A stretch of 64,000 nucleotides of DNA from contig NC_134683.1 of assembly GCF_024713945.1 (NCBI RefSeq), positions 4,775,501 to 4,839,500 of the forward strand, written 5' to 3'. The notes beneath the pieces were generated by a model, which saw nothing but the letters and a program-made list of their open reading frames with translations, had not been told where the DNA came from and ran no database searches. The position numbers and the translations under genes are program-made. This stretch comes from Dermatophagoides farinae (lineage: Eukaryota > Arthropoda > Arachnida > Sarcoptiformes > Pyroglyphidae). Positions 38,201-50,600 of this stretch are shown piece by piece (position 1 is the first letter of the stretch; each line of letters starts with the position of its first letter).

Positions 38201-40206
38201 TTTCGTTTTTTTTGGTTGGTATCTCTTCTATATCCGCCGAGGTATACGATCGTATCCATTTCATTATTCAAGTTTTTTTTATCTATTCTCAGAAATGATG
38301 ATGATGATGATGAATAAATACAAAACGACGATAAATAAACAAAGGGAGAAAACATACACACACACACACACAAACACAATATATATTGATAAAAACTAAA
38401 AAAAATTCTGCAAACAAAAATGATTAGAATAGGAGAAAAATTCTGTTTTTCTTGTCTTTATCAATGGAATTCATTCTTTTTTATACATGTTATTCATATA
38501 TACATGGTCGATGAATACGTTCAGTGCATCATCATTTCTCCAATGATGAACGAGGTGTTGTTCACAACTGTGCACAAGTAAATTTGAATCGAATCAACTC
38601 ATGTGTGTGTATTATGGGTTAGGTATGTATGCAAAGGCAAATGTAAAGTTTCATCAAACACACACACACACACTTTAGGTGCCAAATTTTTTTAATAAAA
38701 AAGAGAAAAAAGAATGAGAGATGGAGGAAATGAATCACACATTGTGAATATTTTTGATGACAAACAACAACGACAACAACAACAAAGAAAGAAAGAAAGA
38801 AAGAAAAATTGGTGATGATGAAAAAAAACAGAAAATTCAATTTGAAAAAAAACTGATCAAATATTTAAAATATATCTATCTATCTATCTATTTTTTTCAT
38901 TGTGTACACTGTACAGTTTTCGTTTTTGCCAGCAATAACAAATTCGCAAGTATGTGATTCAATGAATTTGGAATCATGTGAAACTATGAATCATATGGAT
39001 TCGAATTTAATAAACAGTCTCTTGTTGTTGTTGGTGGTGGTGGTGGTGATGGATTTATCAAAAAAATTGAATACATTTTTCATGTCTATACAGCAGCAAA
39101 GAATCAGTTGTTCAGTTTCAGACTTTTTTGCAATTTCATTTTCAAAGACAATTTTTTTGTTGTGAAATAAATGATAGGAAAGACACGAAAAAAATGAAAA
39201 GAAAATCCATCAAATGGATGGATATCGATGAAAAAAAAATCAATGAAATCATACGATTTTTTGTAGAAAAAGTAAAATTGTAAACTAGAATAAGGAGATA
39301 TTCAAGAATTTCACTTGGAATTTGGATGAATTCGAAAAGAAAAAATTGCGGCTACAGGAGAGGATTGCAATAAAAAAAATCTAATGCTAAAACAACAATT
39401 CGCTAGAATAAAATTTTTTTCACTACTCTACTTTCAAAGAATCCATTTTCTATGATGTGATACTATGTGTGTGTGTGTTTCAAAAGAATAATTCAATTAA
39501 ATTGCCTTAACTACCATTCACTCTCTCTCCCACAATGGAATAAATTAACATTTTTTTCTCTCTTGCTTTCGGCTTTGCTCATCACTATCACCATCAAACA
39601 CCATCAACATCGAACATCAAAAAACAACAGAAAATAGAAAAAATAAAATTGGAAAACTAAAAAAAAAATTCTTTCGCTGTATAATAAAAAAAGTGGAAAA
39701 TTTCACTTAACCTGTCTCATCAAAAATTAATAAATATCAAAAGAACATTGTGTGCGGTTTGTAAATAATCAACATTAATGTTGTTGGTGATGGTGGTAAA
39801 AATGAGAAAATAAAAAAAAACTCTGTATTGTAAAGAATTTGCCAAGTTAAAGAAACCATCAAACTTGATGGACAATATGTCCATTATGTGATGCGATATG
39901 TATGTTATGTGCTCATATTCATTTAATTTCCGTTTCCTGTTATGGATGATTAAAATCAAATGAATGTGACATGCACACAAAAAATGACATTAACAAACAA
40001 ACAGACAAACAATAATGAATTGAAGGACGAAAGCAAATAAACAATTTGAAAAAAGTTTTATCTATTCATTGATTGATTAAAATAAGGGTATTTCACTAAT
40101 CTAAAAAGCTAACTAAACTAGCGAATCAATGATTAAAGAATAGGAAATGAAATGAGTATGATAAATGGCAGATTATAGTATTTAGATTCAATTTGATCAT
40201 GTCTTA
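32214..40206. other. 8-kb stretch with no recognisable gene
   Basis: The longest gene-free stretch in the window. Open frames reach 139 codons but encode repetitive Ser/Ile/Phe/His strings derived from ATG/ATC and TC/CA runs. Simple repeats include TC near 34131-34146, CA runs near 34487 and 38359, an AAAG run near 38785-38806 and TATC units near 38873-38890. No tRNA-like or transposon-like structure was seen. Distant regulatory DNA or an unrecognised noncoding transcript could be here; the sequence alone does not show it. Confidence 0.45.
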
Positions 40207-43200
40207 CTATTTTGATTGATCCAAAAATTCTTGTCGTAATTCTTCATACATTATCTGTAAATCTCGTACCATGATGGCATTAATTTCAGCCTGTGGATTT
40301 GTCATCATAAAATGTAACAAACGTGCTGCGATTCGATATTTGGCTTGTAATTCTTCATCCAAAATGTCGACGATTTCATTGTCGACAGTAGCATCGGTTA
40401 TATCAAACAATGATCGTAAAGATGGTGAATGAAACATTGATGATGATGGCCGAAATCTTTGAGCGATCATTTTGGCATATGAAACGATTTTTTCATCAAG
40501 GCCAGATTGTTCGGCCAAAAGTATTCCATAGAATTGTTCTCGCGTTCGGCCCGAACGTAATATGTGTGGATATTTGCAGATCAGATTGTCTATGAATTAA
40601 AATGGTGAAGAAAGTAAAAAAAGAAAAATTAGATCAAGTAAAAAGTGGAATTCAAAATGAAACACAAATCAATCATTCCTTTTTACTTTTTTTCAAAGTT
40701 GTAAATCATTCGAATCCAAGAATACGAAAACTGTAACTTACTTTCTAATCGTTCTTCTGAACTAAAATGATGATTGCTTACGTTGAAATAATATTTTGAC
40801 AATGATGTTAGCTGAGGAAAATGTGTGGCGAAAATGGTGAAGGATGATTGGGACATTAGTAATGATTCACAAAACGACCAATATGTTGGAAAAGTCGATT
40901 CCATAATCTTATTATTGACAACAGCAGCATTCTCATCATAAGCATCAGGAGTAGAACTAGAATCACGACCAAGTTCGTCGATCAGTATTAAACAGTTTGG
41001 TGAAATGTGCTTTTTATAGATTGATTTTTGTTCATGGCCAAGTGAAAATGCAGCAGATGGCATAAATTAGAAAAGGGTTACAATCATAAAGAATAGAATG
41101 GATGCACTTACATTGAGTATATAATGTAATTCTTTGATTTCAACCATAAACGATGAACTATTCATCTGTAGATTATCATTCATCGCCATTCGAGTGAAAA
41201 TTTTGTCACATAAACGAAATGTTGTATCTATTTGTGCCGGCACAAATGAACCAATCTGTGCCAGTATCTGTATGAGACCAATCTGTTTCAGAAAAGTCGT
41301 CTTTCCGCTCATATTTGGTCCGGTTATGATATGGAAATTGAGATCATTGCTTAGGAATATGGAATTAGGTACGGAAATGCCGCCGGATATATTATCAAGT
41401 ACCGGATGTGTTCCCTTTTTTTCCGATAAAAAACAAAACACGAAAATAAAAAACAAGTTTTAAGAGAAAATGCTCAAGGCGTATAGTTACCTGAATAATT
41501 TCTGTATAATGAGAACTGAATTGGGGTCGTACCCAATTTGCACATAAACTTTGATAAGCAAACGAATAAACGAGGTCAATGTTGGCCACAATATCAGTCA
41601 GATTATAGAGGCAAGAAATTTTTGTCCGTATTTGTTCAATTAATCCAGTAATGATGTTATCACTTTGTAGGTAGATTTCTTCTATCGATTGTCGAATACG
41701 ATTATTGAGACGCGTCAAATCATCTGATGTGAATGAAATACAATTTTTGGTCACATGAACATCTTTAAATATTGATGGCAATCGTTTTTGTTGACATAAA
41801 ATGGGGCCACGATTGATGTTATGTTTATCTTTGTTTTTATCATTACTCTTCATCGGTTTAATTTGCATATGAAATCCTTTTGATGTGTTAAAATTAAGCC
41901 GAATACCAGGTAAACTGTATTTGACCTCTATGATAGAAATAATAGGTAAATTATTTTGAAATAGAATGATAATTACTTGCCATAAGCTTGTGTTAATGCC
42001 ACAATATCGTCGATTGTTTCCGAATACATACTACGAGCAATGTCCAACATAGGATTGAATCGATCTTTGATTGCATAACAACGTTCCAATTTCATTGCTG
42101 CTGAGCCGCTACTGTTGAAGGTATTACTTTTTCCTGATGCAACACTAAGACCAAAAGCTGATTTCACACATTTAGCTTCACTATTGATAACCTGATCAAT
42201 CATTGATTTAATCTGCTCATAACCAGGATCACCCAAAAGTTGGATATATTCAGCAAAAAGTTCTGGATTGCATTTTGTAAGTAAATTTCGTAGATGATCA
42301 ACTAATGCTACAACGTGTTTCATATTAATGACATAGTCAATCTTTTTTTCAATTAGACGTATGACAACGGCCGACACAGATTTGACGCCGGCTGTTGTAT
42401 TTGATGACATTGTAGACGTTGACACTTCAGCTGATTGACTTAAATCGGAATCATTGGAACGATTGTTATCATAGGATTGATGATGAGAATTGACGGGAAC
42501 CAGTACCATATTGACAAGTAGCTGATCAAGATCAACCATACCAAAACTATCGAGAAGATTTTCAAAACTATTGAATATTTCCATAGAGCTAGAGATGGCT
42601 TCTATCATATCCAAACGTTTGCTAATCAATTCCAAGTTAGTAGTTGGCTGAAAAATAAGAACAACTTAATGATGAAAAAAAATAATAAGGAAAACAACAC
42701 ATACTTGCAGGATATTGGATCGAAGCAAAATGTAGCCGGATTTTGTTCGAGTTCGATTAATCGTACCGAATAAAGTATGCCAACTTTTTGGATCGGCCAG
42801 ATTGATGATTAATTCGAGAATTTTGGCTGTAAGCGGATCGATAATCATCGTGTTTAATGAACTTTGATAAATTATTTTTATCGATTTTGGTGCATATTGA
42901 ATCTTAGGGGAGAAGCAGCAACAAACATTTTCCATCAAATCGAAAATCAACCAAACGAACGAAATGTGAAATGAGCAAACCGACACAAATATTGTTGAGA
43001 AAAATTAACTTTGAATCAAATGTTTTTGCTCTAAAACAAACTTACTTGACGGACCACAATAAGGTAATGGAATAGTGCCGAACAAGCGGCCAAACAGTAA
43101 TATTTGTTTTCCAATTGTAAATCGATCCATTGGCAATCATCATACGACAACGTTTGGATGATATCGAATCCACGTTTTTCGTTGAAAAATTTCCTATTAA

Positions 43201-44062
43201 ATGGCCGATACACAATATCGGGAAATGATTCGATCAATGTGGACATCATTCGATTATTCGAGGACATTGTATGAGGGAATATCACTTCTACGGGCATATG
43301 AACCTGACATTTTGAACGTAATGATTCTGATGAATAATTATCGACAAATTGTGATACATGAAGAATGGGTATCGACTTTAGATCAATGAATGCGATTCCG
43401 ATTTCGCCTTTAGCTTTACCACGGCCTTCCACAATCGACATGACAATTTCCGATTGAAAATGAATCGATGCATTCATACCAACATTTGAGACGGTCGATG
43501 TATTTAATGTTTTCGAACGATTATACGATGCATTATTTTGACCGTACGAACGATTATGTTTCGGAACAAAACTTTGATTTGGATTGGTAATGTTTATTCG
43601 ATTGGAAATGTCAAACAAAGTGCCTCTTGACGAAGATTGTGAGGATAATGGAAGATTATTTCTCATCCAATCATTCGATGCGAATGACGGTGGCGATTTT
43701 AATGTTTGTCGAGATTCTTCTGAATAGATCGATGATATCGATTCAACCAATGGAGAGGGTAAAGAAAATCGATCAATGTCATTATCGTTAGAATGATGGC
43801 CACAACTTGGACCATCATCATTATCAAGATGGCAATTATGATTTTCCAAAACATTTGCTACAGCCATTGATGATGATGATGATGTGACCGCCGTAATCGT
43901 AGTTGTCAGTTTCATTGAATTATTATTATTGAATGGCATTGAATGGGCAAATTTAAATTGAGCAGCATCTTGTGCGTATGAACGAAATTCTCGAGCCATT
44001 CCAACTGATGATGATGGCGATGAATTATTCAATGAAAAACTTGGATTATCCTCGGAATTCAT
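40207..44062 (-). CDS. MSH4: Meiosis-specific MutS homologue MSH4
   Basis: Seven exons (44062-43046, 42902-42705, 42647-41981, 41927-41491, 41414-41112, 41009-40742, 40589-40207) join in phase to 1,090 residues, longer than vertebrate MSH4 (about 936) because of a Ser/Asn-rich N-terminus. Matches to MSH4 run throughout: KYYCLAACSALFHYL, APKSIKIIYQ, HTLFGTINRTRTKSG..LLRSNIL, ERCYAIKDRFNPMLDIARSMY, KYSLPGIRLNF, then the ATPase with Walker A GPNMSGKTT (805-813), NSSSFMVEIKELHYIL, Walker B LILIDELGR (about 881-889) and FATHF. MSH4 pairs with MSH5 to stabilise Holliday-junction intermediates and promote crossovers. It lacks the mismatch-binding N-terminal domain of MutS, consistent with what is seen. 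Intron 3 appears to use a GC donor (GCAAGT at 41980). After Walker B the usual GRGT is GRDS, followed by about 18 extra residues. The last exon is the helix-turn-helix dimer region. Confidence 0.9.
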
Positions 44063-44840
44063 TGTCGGTTAATTTCAAGAGAATAACTGCAGAATTTATG
44101 CTCACAACTCGTTCGAAAGGAAATGATAAATTTATATCAAACTATCGATTGTGATAATCGATTATTCAAAAATTGACCAGAATTTTTATGAATTAAATAA
44201 AAACTTTTTTATTTTATTTTGTATAAAAATTTTTTTTATTGACTAATAAAATGAATGTCACACATCATATAGTAATGAGTGTTTTACAAAGTGATAATTA
44301 ACAATCGACAATAATTATAGTAAGGCGTTTTTTGATGTGCTTGAATATGTGTATCACCGCTTTGCTTTCTGCAGTTTTTCAATTTTGAGAATTCGAAAAT
44401 ACCACTTTCTCCCTTTCCCATCCCAATTGAGAAAATGAAATGATCAGGCAAAGTAAAAGATGAAAGAAAAAGCTTGAATCGTCACCATTGAATGGGAAGT
44501 GATTTAAAATAATTCCAAGTACAAAGATTACTGTGAAAGAGGAAAAAAGGTCAATCAACACCACATGCAACCACCAATTGATGATGAAAGATAGATTAAA
44601 TCGATAGAATTGGATGATAATTGATAACCAAAACAAAAATATTTACAAATACAAAAAATAACGAACCAAATTGAAAATACTAAGTAATAAGATAGATGAA
44701 TGAAAGAGAGAATTGAAGAAAACAAAAAACAAATTATCAGGTATAACAAACAAATGATGAGATTCTGTCCTTCCATAAATGCAGATGCTACTCAATGATG
44801 ATGATGATAAAAAGAGTTCATTTGATACATTGGGCATAAA
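44063..44840. other. Flank between MSH4 start and the next gene's 3' end
   Basis: About 780 bases holding the MSH4 promoter side and the 3' UTR of the minus-strand gene at 44841. Several minus-strand frames here (44379-44837) are hydrophobic but overlap each other and have no start or splice logic. Confidence 0.45.
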
Positions 44841-45870
44841 TCAATCCACTTTCTGCTCTTGTTTAGGATCATTATCTTCTTTTTGTTGTTGCTGAGCTAT
44901 GGCAGCCGCTGCAGCTACAGCTGCTGATATTGTTTCCGTTGTTCGTATTTGATTATTATTGTTGGTCGTATTGTTCGATGAGGTTGTCACATTTGTTTCA
45001 TTATTGTTAGTATTAGTATTATCCTCTGGAATGGATGGTGATGATGATAATGACGATGATGAGGTCGTTGTTGTTGTTGTTGCTGTTGTAGATGAATTGG
45101 TGGGAAGTACTTCCTCCGGAGAAGTAACAGCGTTTGGTGCTGCTGCTTGTTGTTGTACTAGTTGTGGTAGAACAATGTTTGAGGCATTCAATTTGATCGC
45201 ATCTTCGTATTTCGGTGGTGGACAGCTAGCTGCAAAATATGACGGTGGTGGATCTTTCGGTAATTCTGTACCCAATATTGGATCGACCATAAATATACCA
45301 CCGGTTTGGCTACGATTTGTACTACCCGGGGGTTGATATACAACAACAGCGGTTAATGGACCATTGGTTGTTGTTGATGTATGTTGTCGACGTGATGATG
45401 ATGTTGTTGCTGCACTCCATAGATCCAAATTTTGTCTTTGAGCAAATATTTGTCGTTCTTTAAGCATTTCGGAAAATATTAACGATTGAGCAGCGATAGC
45501 CAAAAGGGTGAATAATGATACATTGAGATTTTTATTCTCTTTATTCGTAAATAATAGTGACAAAAACATTATCAATGTCAGGCTACCGGTTATCAGCACG
45601 GTAATTCGATGTTCACGAAATGAACCAATGATTGCTGCCATAAAATTAGAGCCTAAATTTATTGATGAAAAAAATTTATTAATGAACTGAATAAACGAAA
45701 GTTTTTTTTTTGGTATACAAACCAATCAATAATATGAACAAAACAAATGTTGGATCGAATATGTGTGAATATTGCAATAGTAATGATATTAATCGTATCA
45801 ATACTAAACAATTCAATAACATTAGTGACATTCTCACGAAACGATAGCCAAATGTGTCTTCGATAGCCAT
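44841..45870 (-). CDS. Four-helix membrane protein with PY motifs, family member C
   Basis: Two exons (45870-45723, 45652-44841) join in phase 1 in a glycine codon to 319 residues. The helices are MSLMLLNCLVLIRLISLLL, FVLFILLIGSNFMAAIIGSF, ITVLITGSLTLIMFLSLLF and VSLFTLLAIAAQSLIFSEM. The C-terminal tail is Thr/Ser/Asn/Gln-rich and contains PPPSY and PPPKYEDA, two proline-tyrosine motifs of the kind bound by WW domains of Nedd4-type ubiquitin ligases. Four helices with cytoplasmic PY motifs recall LAPTM lysosomal membrane proteins, though I cannot show homology. The N-terminus (AIEDTFGYRFVRMS) is similar to IDTFEHRLFRLSSI of the gene at 59726, which supports the ATG at 45870 over the in-frame ATG at 45912. 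The donor is a weak GTTTGT. Role inferred only: a trafficking or endolysosomal membrane adaptor is possible. Confidence 0.65.
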
Positions 45871-45912
45871 TTTGTTGCTGCTGTTGTCTTTTTCTTTTTG
45901 TAAAAATTTCAA

Positions 45913-47560
45913 ATCAAAAATTGTTTATGACTGAAAAATAAAGATTAAAAAATTGAAAAATAGATCAAATCATTGCCAAAAATAGGGACTCATGAAATGT
46001 ACAAATTAAGAAAACAACAAAGAAATGATTGCTATGACGACGACGACGACGAAACCAGAATGTATCGGGTTACATTCCAAATTAAGAAGGAAAGAAAAAA
46101 TTTAATCACAATTCGAATAATAAAACATTAACACTTGGTTGTTGTTTTTGTTGTTTACGAAAATTTTTCAATTAATTTTCAATCATTTGTTGGTCCAAAA
46201 TGAAAAATTGATTCGTACAATTTTCTGGAGCCTTTGTTGTTGTTTTGTAAAGATTATTTCATAAGAAATTATTACAAGAGAAAAAGGCACGCAATAAAAA
46301 AAGTTGTTGGCATTTATAATTATTGTAACGTCTACCACCACAATTTCATCATTGATTTTTTCTTTACGTTCGATTTCGTTCTGGGATTTGTGTTTGTTTT
46401 GGGGTAACACAACAACAAATACACACACACAGAGAGAGATATAGAGAATAAGCTCAAATTAATCCAAAAATAATAAAATGATAACAACAAACAACAACAA
46501 AAAGTTTTGTTTTTTCTTCTTTGTTTTGGTTTTTGGTTTTTGATTTATGATAATGATATCGGATCAATGGATATGCTGTACAGATTAGTTGTAAAAACTA
46601 ATGTTCAGGAACAACAAGTTGATAACATGATGATGATGATGATTCAATTGAATAGCATCCTCATGGCTAAATGATGATGACGGAAAAATCTTGAAATACA
46701 TCAGTGATCAATGATCAACAACATTGTTGTTGTCGTCATCGAAATCTTGTGTATGGAACAAAAATTGCTCAACAATCTGACTTGAACGACGAAATGATTA
46801 GTTGGAATTACGACAAAATAATGAAAACGCCGTATATGATACATGTAGACACACGCACACGCATGTATCCAATACAACTGTGTATCATTTTAATGATACA
46901 AACATACCGTGAAAATGAGCACGTATTCCTTTCTCTCTCTCTCATGTCTGCATGCATTTGTATCGCCAGATACAATGTTTTCAAGTTCAAAACGCACAAA
47001 ACAAAACAAATAAATCTTGCATATATCGCCATCTTGTGACCGAAAAAATTTTTTCCTAAATCATTGGTAATCGTAATCGATTCAAAATGATCTTCATAGG
47101 CTTGCCATTTTATCTCTAGACAAACACATAAAGTCATATGATTCTTTTAGAATAATAATAATTTCTCTAAATTGATCCAAATATAAATGATGATGATCAT
47201 TGCAACATTATTATATCATTTATAATTCATTAATTGACCGATTATACTGATTACTTGATGAATATTTTACACAAATCACACACGCACAGAAAGACTTTTA
47301 TGTTTTTCGGCTAATTAAATGGGAAAATTATCATATCAATAACAACGACCACAAAAAAAAACAATGGACAATTTTGATTTTGATGTAGTTGGCTTTTTAA
47401 AACATTTATGATTGACGCAAATGTTCACAATTATCACCTAATTATGCGAAAATCATCGTTTGTTTGTTTTTCATTTTGTTTTTTCATCATTATTTTAGAG
47501 ATATCTCCATGGTTTCAAGGTCTAGGTTCGAAATGTAGATTGATCATCATCATCATCAGG
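45913..47560. other. Divergent intergenic stretch
   Basis: About 1.7 kb between a minus-strand four-helix gene and the plus-strand polycystin gene. Both 5' ends and promoters should be here. No coding exon was recognised; the frames at 46704-47137 lie opposite each other and lack domain character. Confidence 0.5.
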
Positions 47561-47568
47561 TATAAATA
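47561..47568 (+). promoter_or_regulatory. Candidate TATA box of the polycystin-1-like gene
   Basis: TATAAATA followed by GG, 107 bases upstream of the ATG at 47668. This would place transcription start about 30 bases downstream and give a short 5' UTR of roughly 75 bases. It is the cleanest TATA match immediately before a start codon in the window. Confidence 0.5.
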
Positions 47569-47667
47569 GGGTCGACATTTTTTTTCATTTTTTCATTTAG
47601 TCCTTTTTTTCTCATTATTTGGTGTGTATGTTATTCGTGTTTATTCAAATCATCAAATGTAACAAAA

Positions 47668-50600
47668 ATGTATTCGATTCGAATATTATTAGTGGCTGCT
47701 GTGATTACATTCGATACAATCGATATCAGTATCGAACAGTCGTGGCCTTTCTCAGACGGTGATTGTCTGGATTTTCAATCATATGAACATTTCCGATATT
47801 CACCAAATGCTCATTATAATCCTGTTTCGGGTATTGATGGCGTGGAATGCGCACGAATATGTAGTGAAAGTTCATTACCACATGCCGGTTTAATTGATCG
47901 TCGTTATTGTCTTTGTGCTTCGGATATGGAAGCTGATTCGATTCGTGTCATACCCAAAGTTACAAGTGATCTTTGTGATCAAAATGATTATTATATGCGT
48001 TATTATCGTGGGGAACCTCGTGGTGCGATTCATTCACTGAAGATACGATTACGTAAAGATATTTTTTTGGTTGAAGATGATATCTATTTTGATCTTGTAT
48101 CCGATGCAACTGGCCCACTGGAATATAAAATTGACTTTGGTGACAATAGTGATTTAATTGATTGGACGCCAGCCAATACATTGCGGCATTCTTATTATCT
48201 TTCTGGAACATATGTGGTTACAGTTGAAGCAAGATTAATCACTCGACCCGATGTAATGATCAAACAAATTCGTCATATTCGTATTGAAAGTAAAGTGAAT
48301 AATGATCATCTGAAAATTGAATGCCCCAAAGTTGTTGAACCAGATGATAAAGTTGATTGTAAAGTTCTCATCAAAAGCGGTACACAGATGCAAATGAAAA
48401 TCGGTTATGGTGATGGTGAACAAAGTGATATGATTAATTTACCGGATGTTCCAATGAAATATATCGGTGTGAATATACCGAAAGAAAATAACAGTCAAAT
48501 CATGTGGGATGAAACATTACAACAATCGGATTTGGTTGTTTTTCCCATACCCGAAGATACGCTGAGTTTACATGGTACCATTCTGGCAATCGAAGGTTAT
48601 GGAGCTAAAATTGGTCATTTCGTTGTTCATGTATGTTTCTAATATTTGTTATCAAGTGAGTGTTTTTCTAAACAATTTTTAGGTATTACGAAAAATTTGT
48701 CATGATGAACAAGATTGCCTTGGATCCGTTATTTCATGTTTCGAGCCTAGCGCTCTGTGTTCGGCATCAAAAAAATGTAATGGCGATTGTCAACCATTTC
48801 ATAAGAAATCCACTCAATATCAATTGATTAAAACATTCGATTTGGCCATCACAGATGGACCATTCCATCTGAAATCATTGACTTCATTTCGGCTATTATC
48901 CGATGATTTGATTGCATTCCGTATGCGTGATGCACAACTTGCATATCGTGAATATATACCTGGCTTGGATGAACCGGATTTCAAATTCACAATGACCGAT
49001 GATCAAACGGCAACGATTTTTGATTCAACAAAATTCAAACGAATAGTGGATCGTAAATATTATCTACGATTAATCGTTAGTGAACCACTTACATTTACGA
49101 TGCCACATGTCTATAGCCATAGTGGTCGATATCCAATCAAATTTGAATTACGTAATGAATTCGACAATGATAATAACGAAATGATAACACGCACGAATTT
49201 CGTTAGTGTACAGAGTACAATTTCAAAGATGCGTTTGACTGTTAAACCACCGAATTCGGCAGTGGGCAAAAAAGTTGATATTGTCGTACAATTAAGTAAA
49301 GGATCGAATATTCAACTTGAATGGGATTTTGGAGATGGTAATCAAACCACTGAACATATAGCAAGTATGTACCTGTTATCAATGTCTTTGTCTTTCAATT
49401 CATTTTAAATTTTTCTTCCTGCCTTTTTTCAAGTAATCAAAACAAATCGAAAATTCATACGTTCCCATTATTATCATTCACCCGGTATCTATCATATCAA
49501 TATAATGGCAGCTAATCTACAAGGCAATACTTCGGCTACACATGAAATAATTGTTGAACACCCGGTATTAAAATTATGGAAAATGACCACTAATTCACCG
49601 GTACTACTACCCGATCTGGTAAATTTCACTCTCATTTATCCAGAAGAGAAAATTTTGCCAACTAATGCTACATTTTTCATGATATTCGGCGATGGTCATC
49701 GACATTTATGGCGAATACCTGAAGATAATGAAAAATGGGATGGTGAACATGAAATAACACACTTGTATGACAAATCTGGCCTTTACAATATTGATGTAGA
49801 TATTTCCAACGTGGTTTCGCGATTGAAAAAACGATTTCAAGTTGAAGTGATGCGTCGTATTGTTGGGCTACGAGTGGCAACAAAAAGTATTCGATCCGAT
49901 CAGATTTTTATGGATCAAGATATGATTAAATATACATCATTGAATGCGACATTGAATTTCAATATATCCATTGATACTGGTGATATTGAACATTATCTGA
50001 TCAAAATGAATGATGACATCTATGCAAAAACCCCGGATAATTCAATGAATATAACATTTGAAGAAGCTGGAATTTATAATCTTACGGTTTATGGCTATAA
50101 TCACATACAAAATCTATCCACACCATATAGCCAAATGATCCATGTATTTTCACCGGTGAAAGGTTTGGATGTTATCGATATCAGTAATGATACACTCGAT
50201 GTCGAGACAAAATATTTTATTATTAACATTGAAAATATTGGTACAAATTCCTGTCTTTTGATCGATTATGGTGAAAGATCAAAAGCTGAAGATTTCTATA
50301 CATATGGCGATTATCATCATTGTCAACTATTGTTTCCAAATCACACAAGTGTCATACACAATGATACATTGGAAGATGTGCTATATGTACAACGCAAATA
50401 TTCGAAACCTAAAGATTATTTTGCGTCGGTAATATTGGCAAACACAATTTCACGTGAACAACAAAAATTCAAAGTGGTTGTCATTGAAATTGATTGTAAA
50501 CCACCGATTATAAAGATTAAGAATCAGGTTACATATTGGAAATCTGCCGTACAAGTATGGCGTTCAAAACCGATTCAGCTTTATTCAAAAACATTCATCG

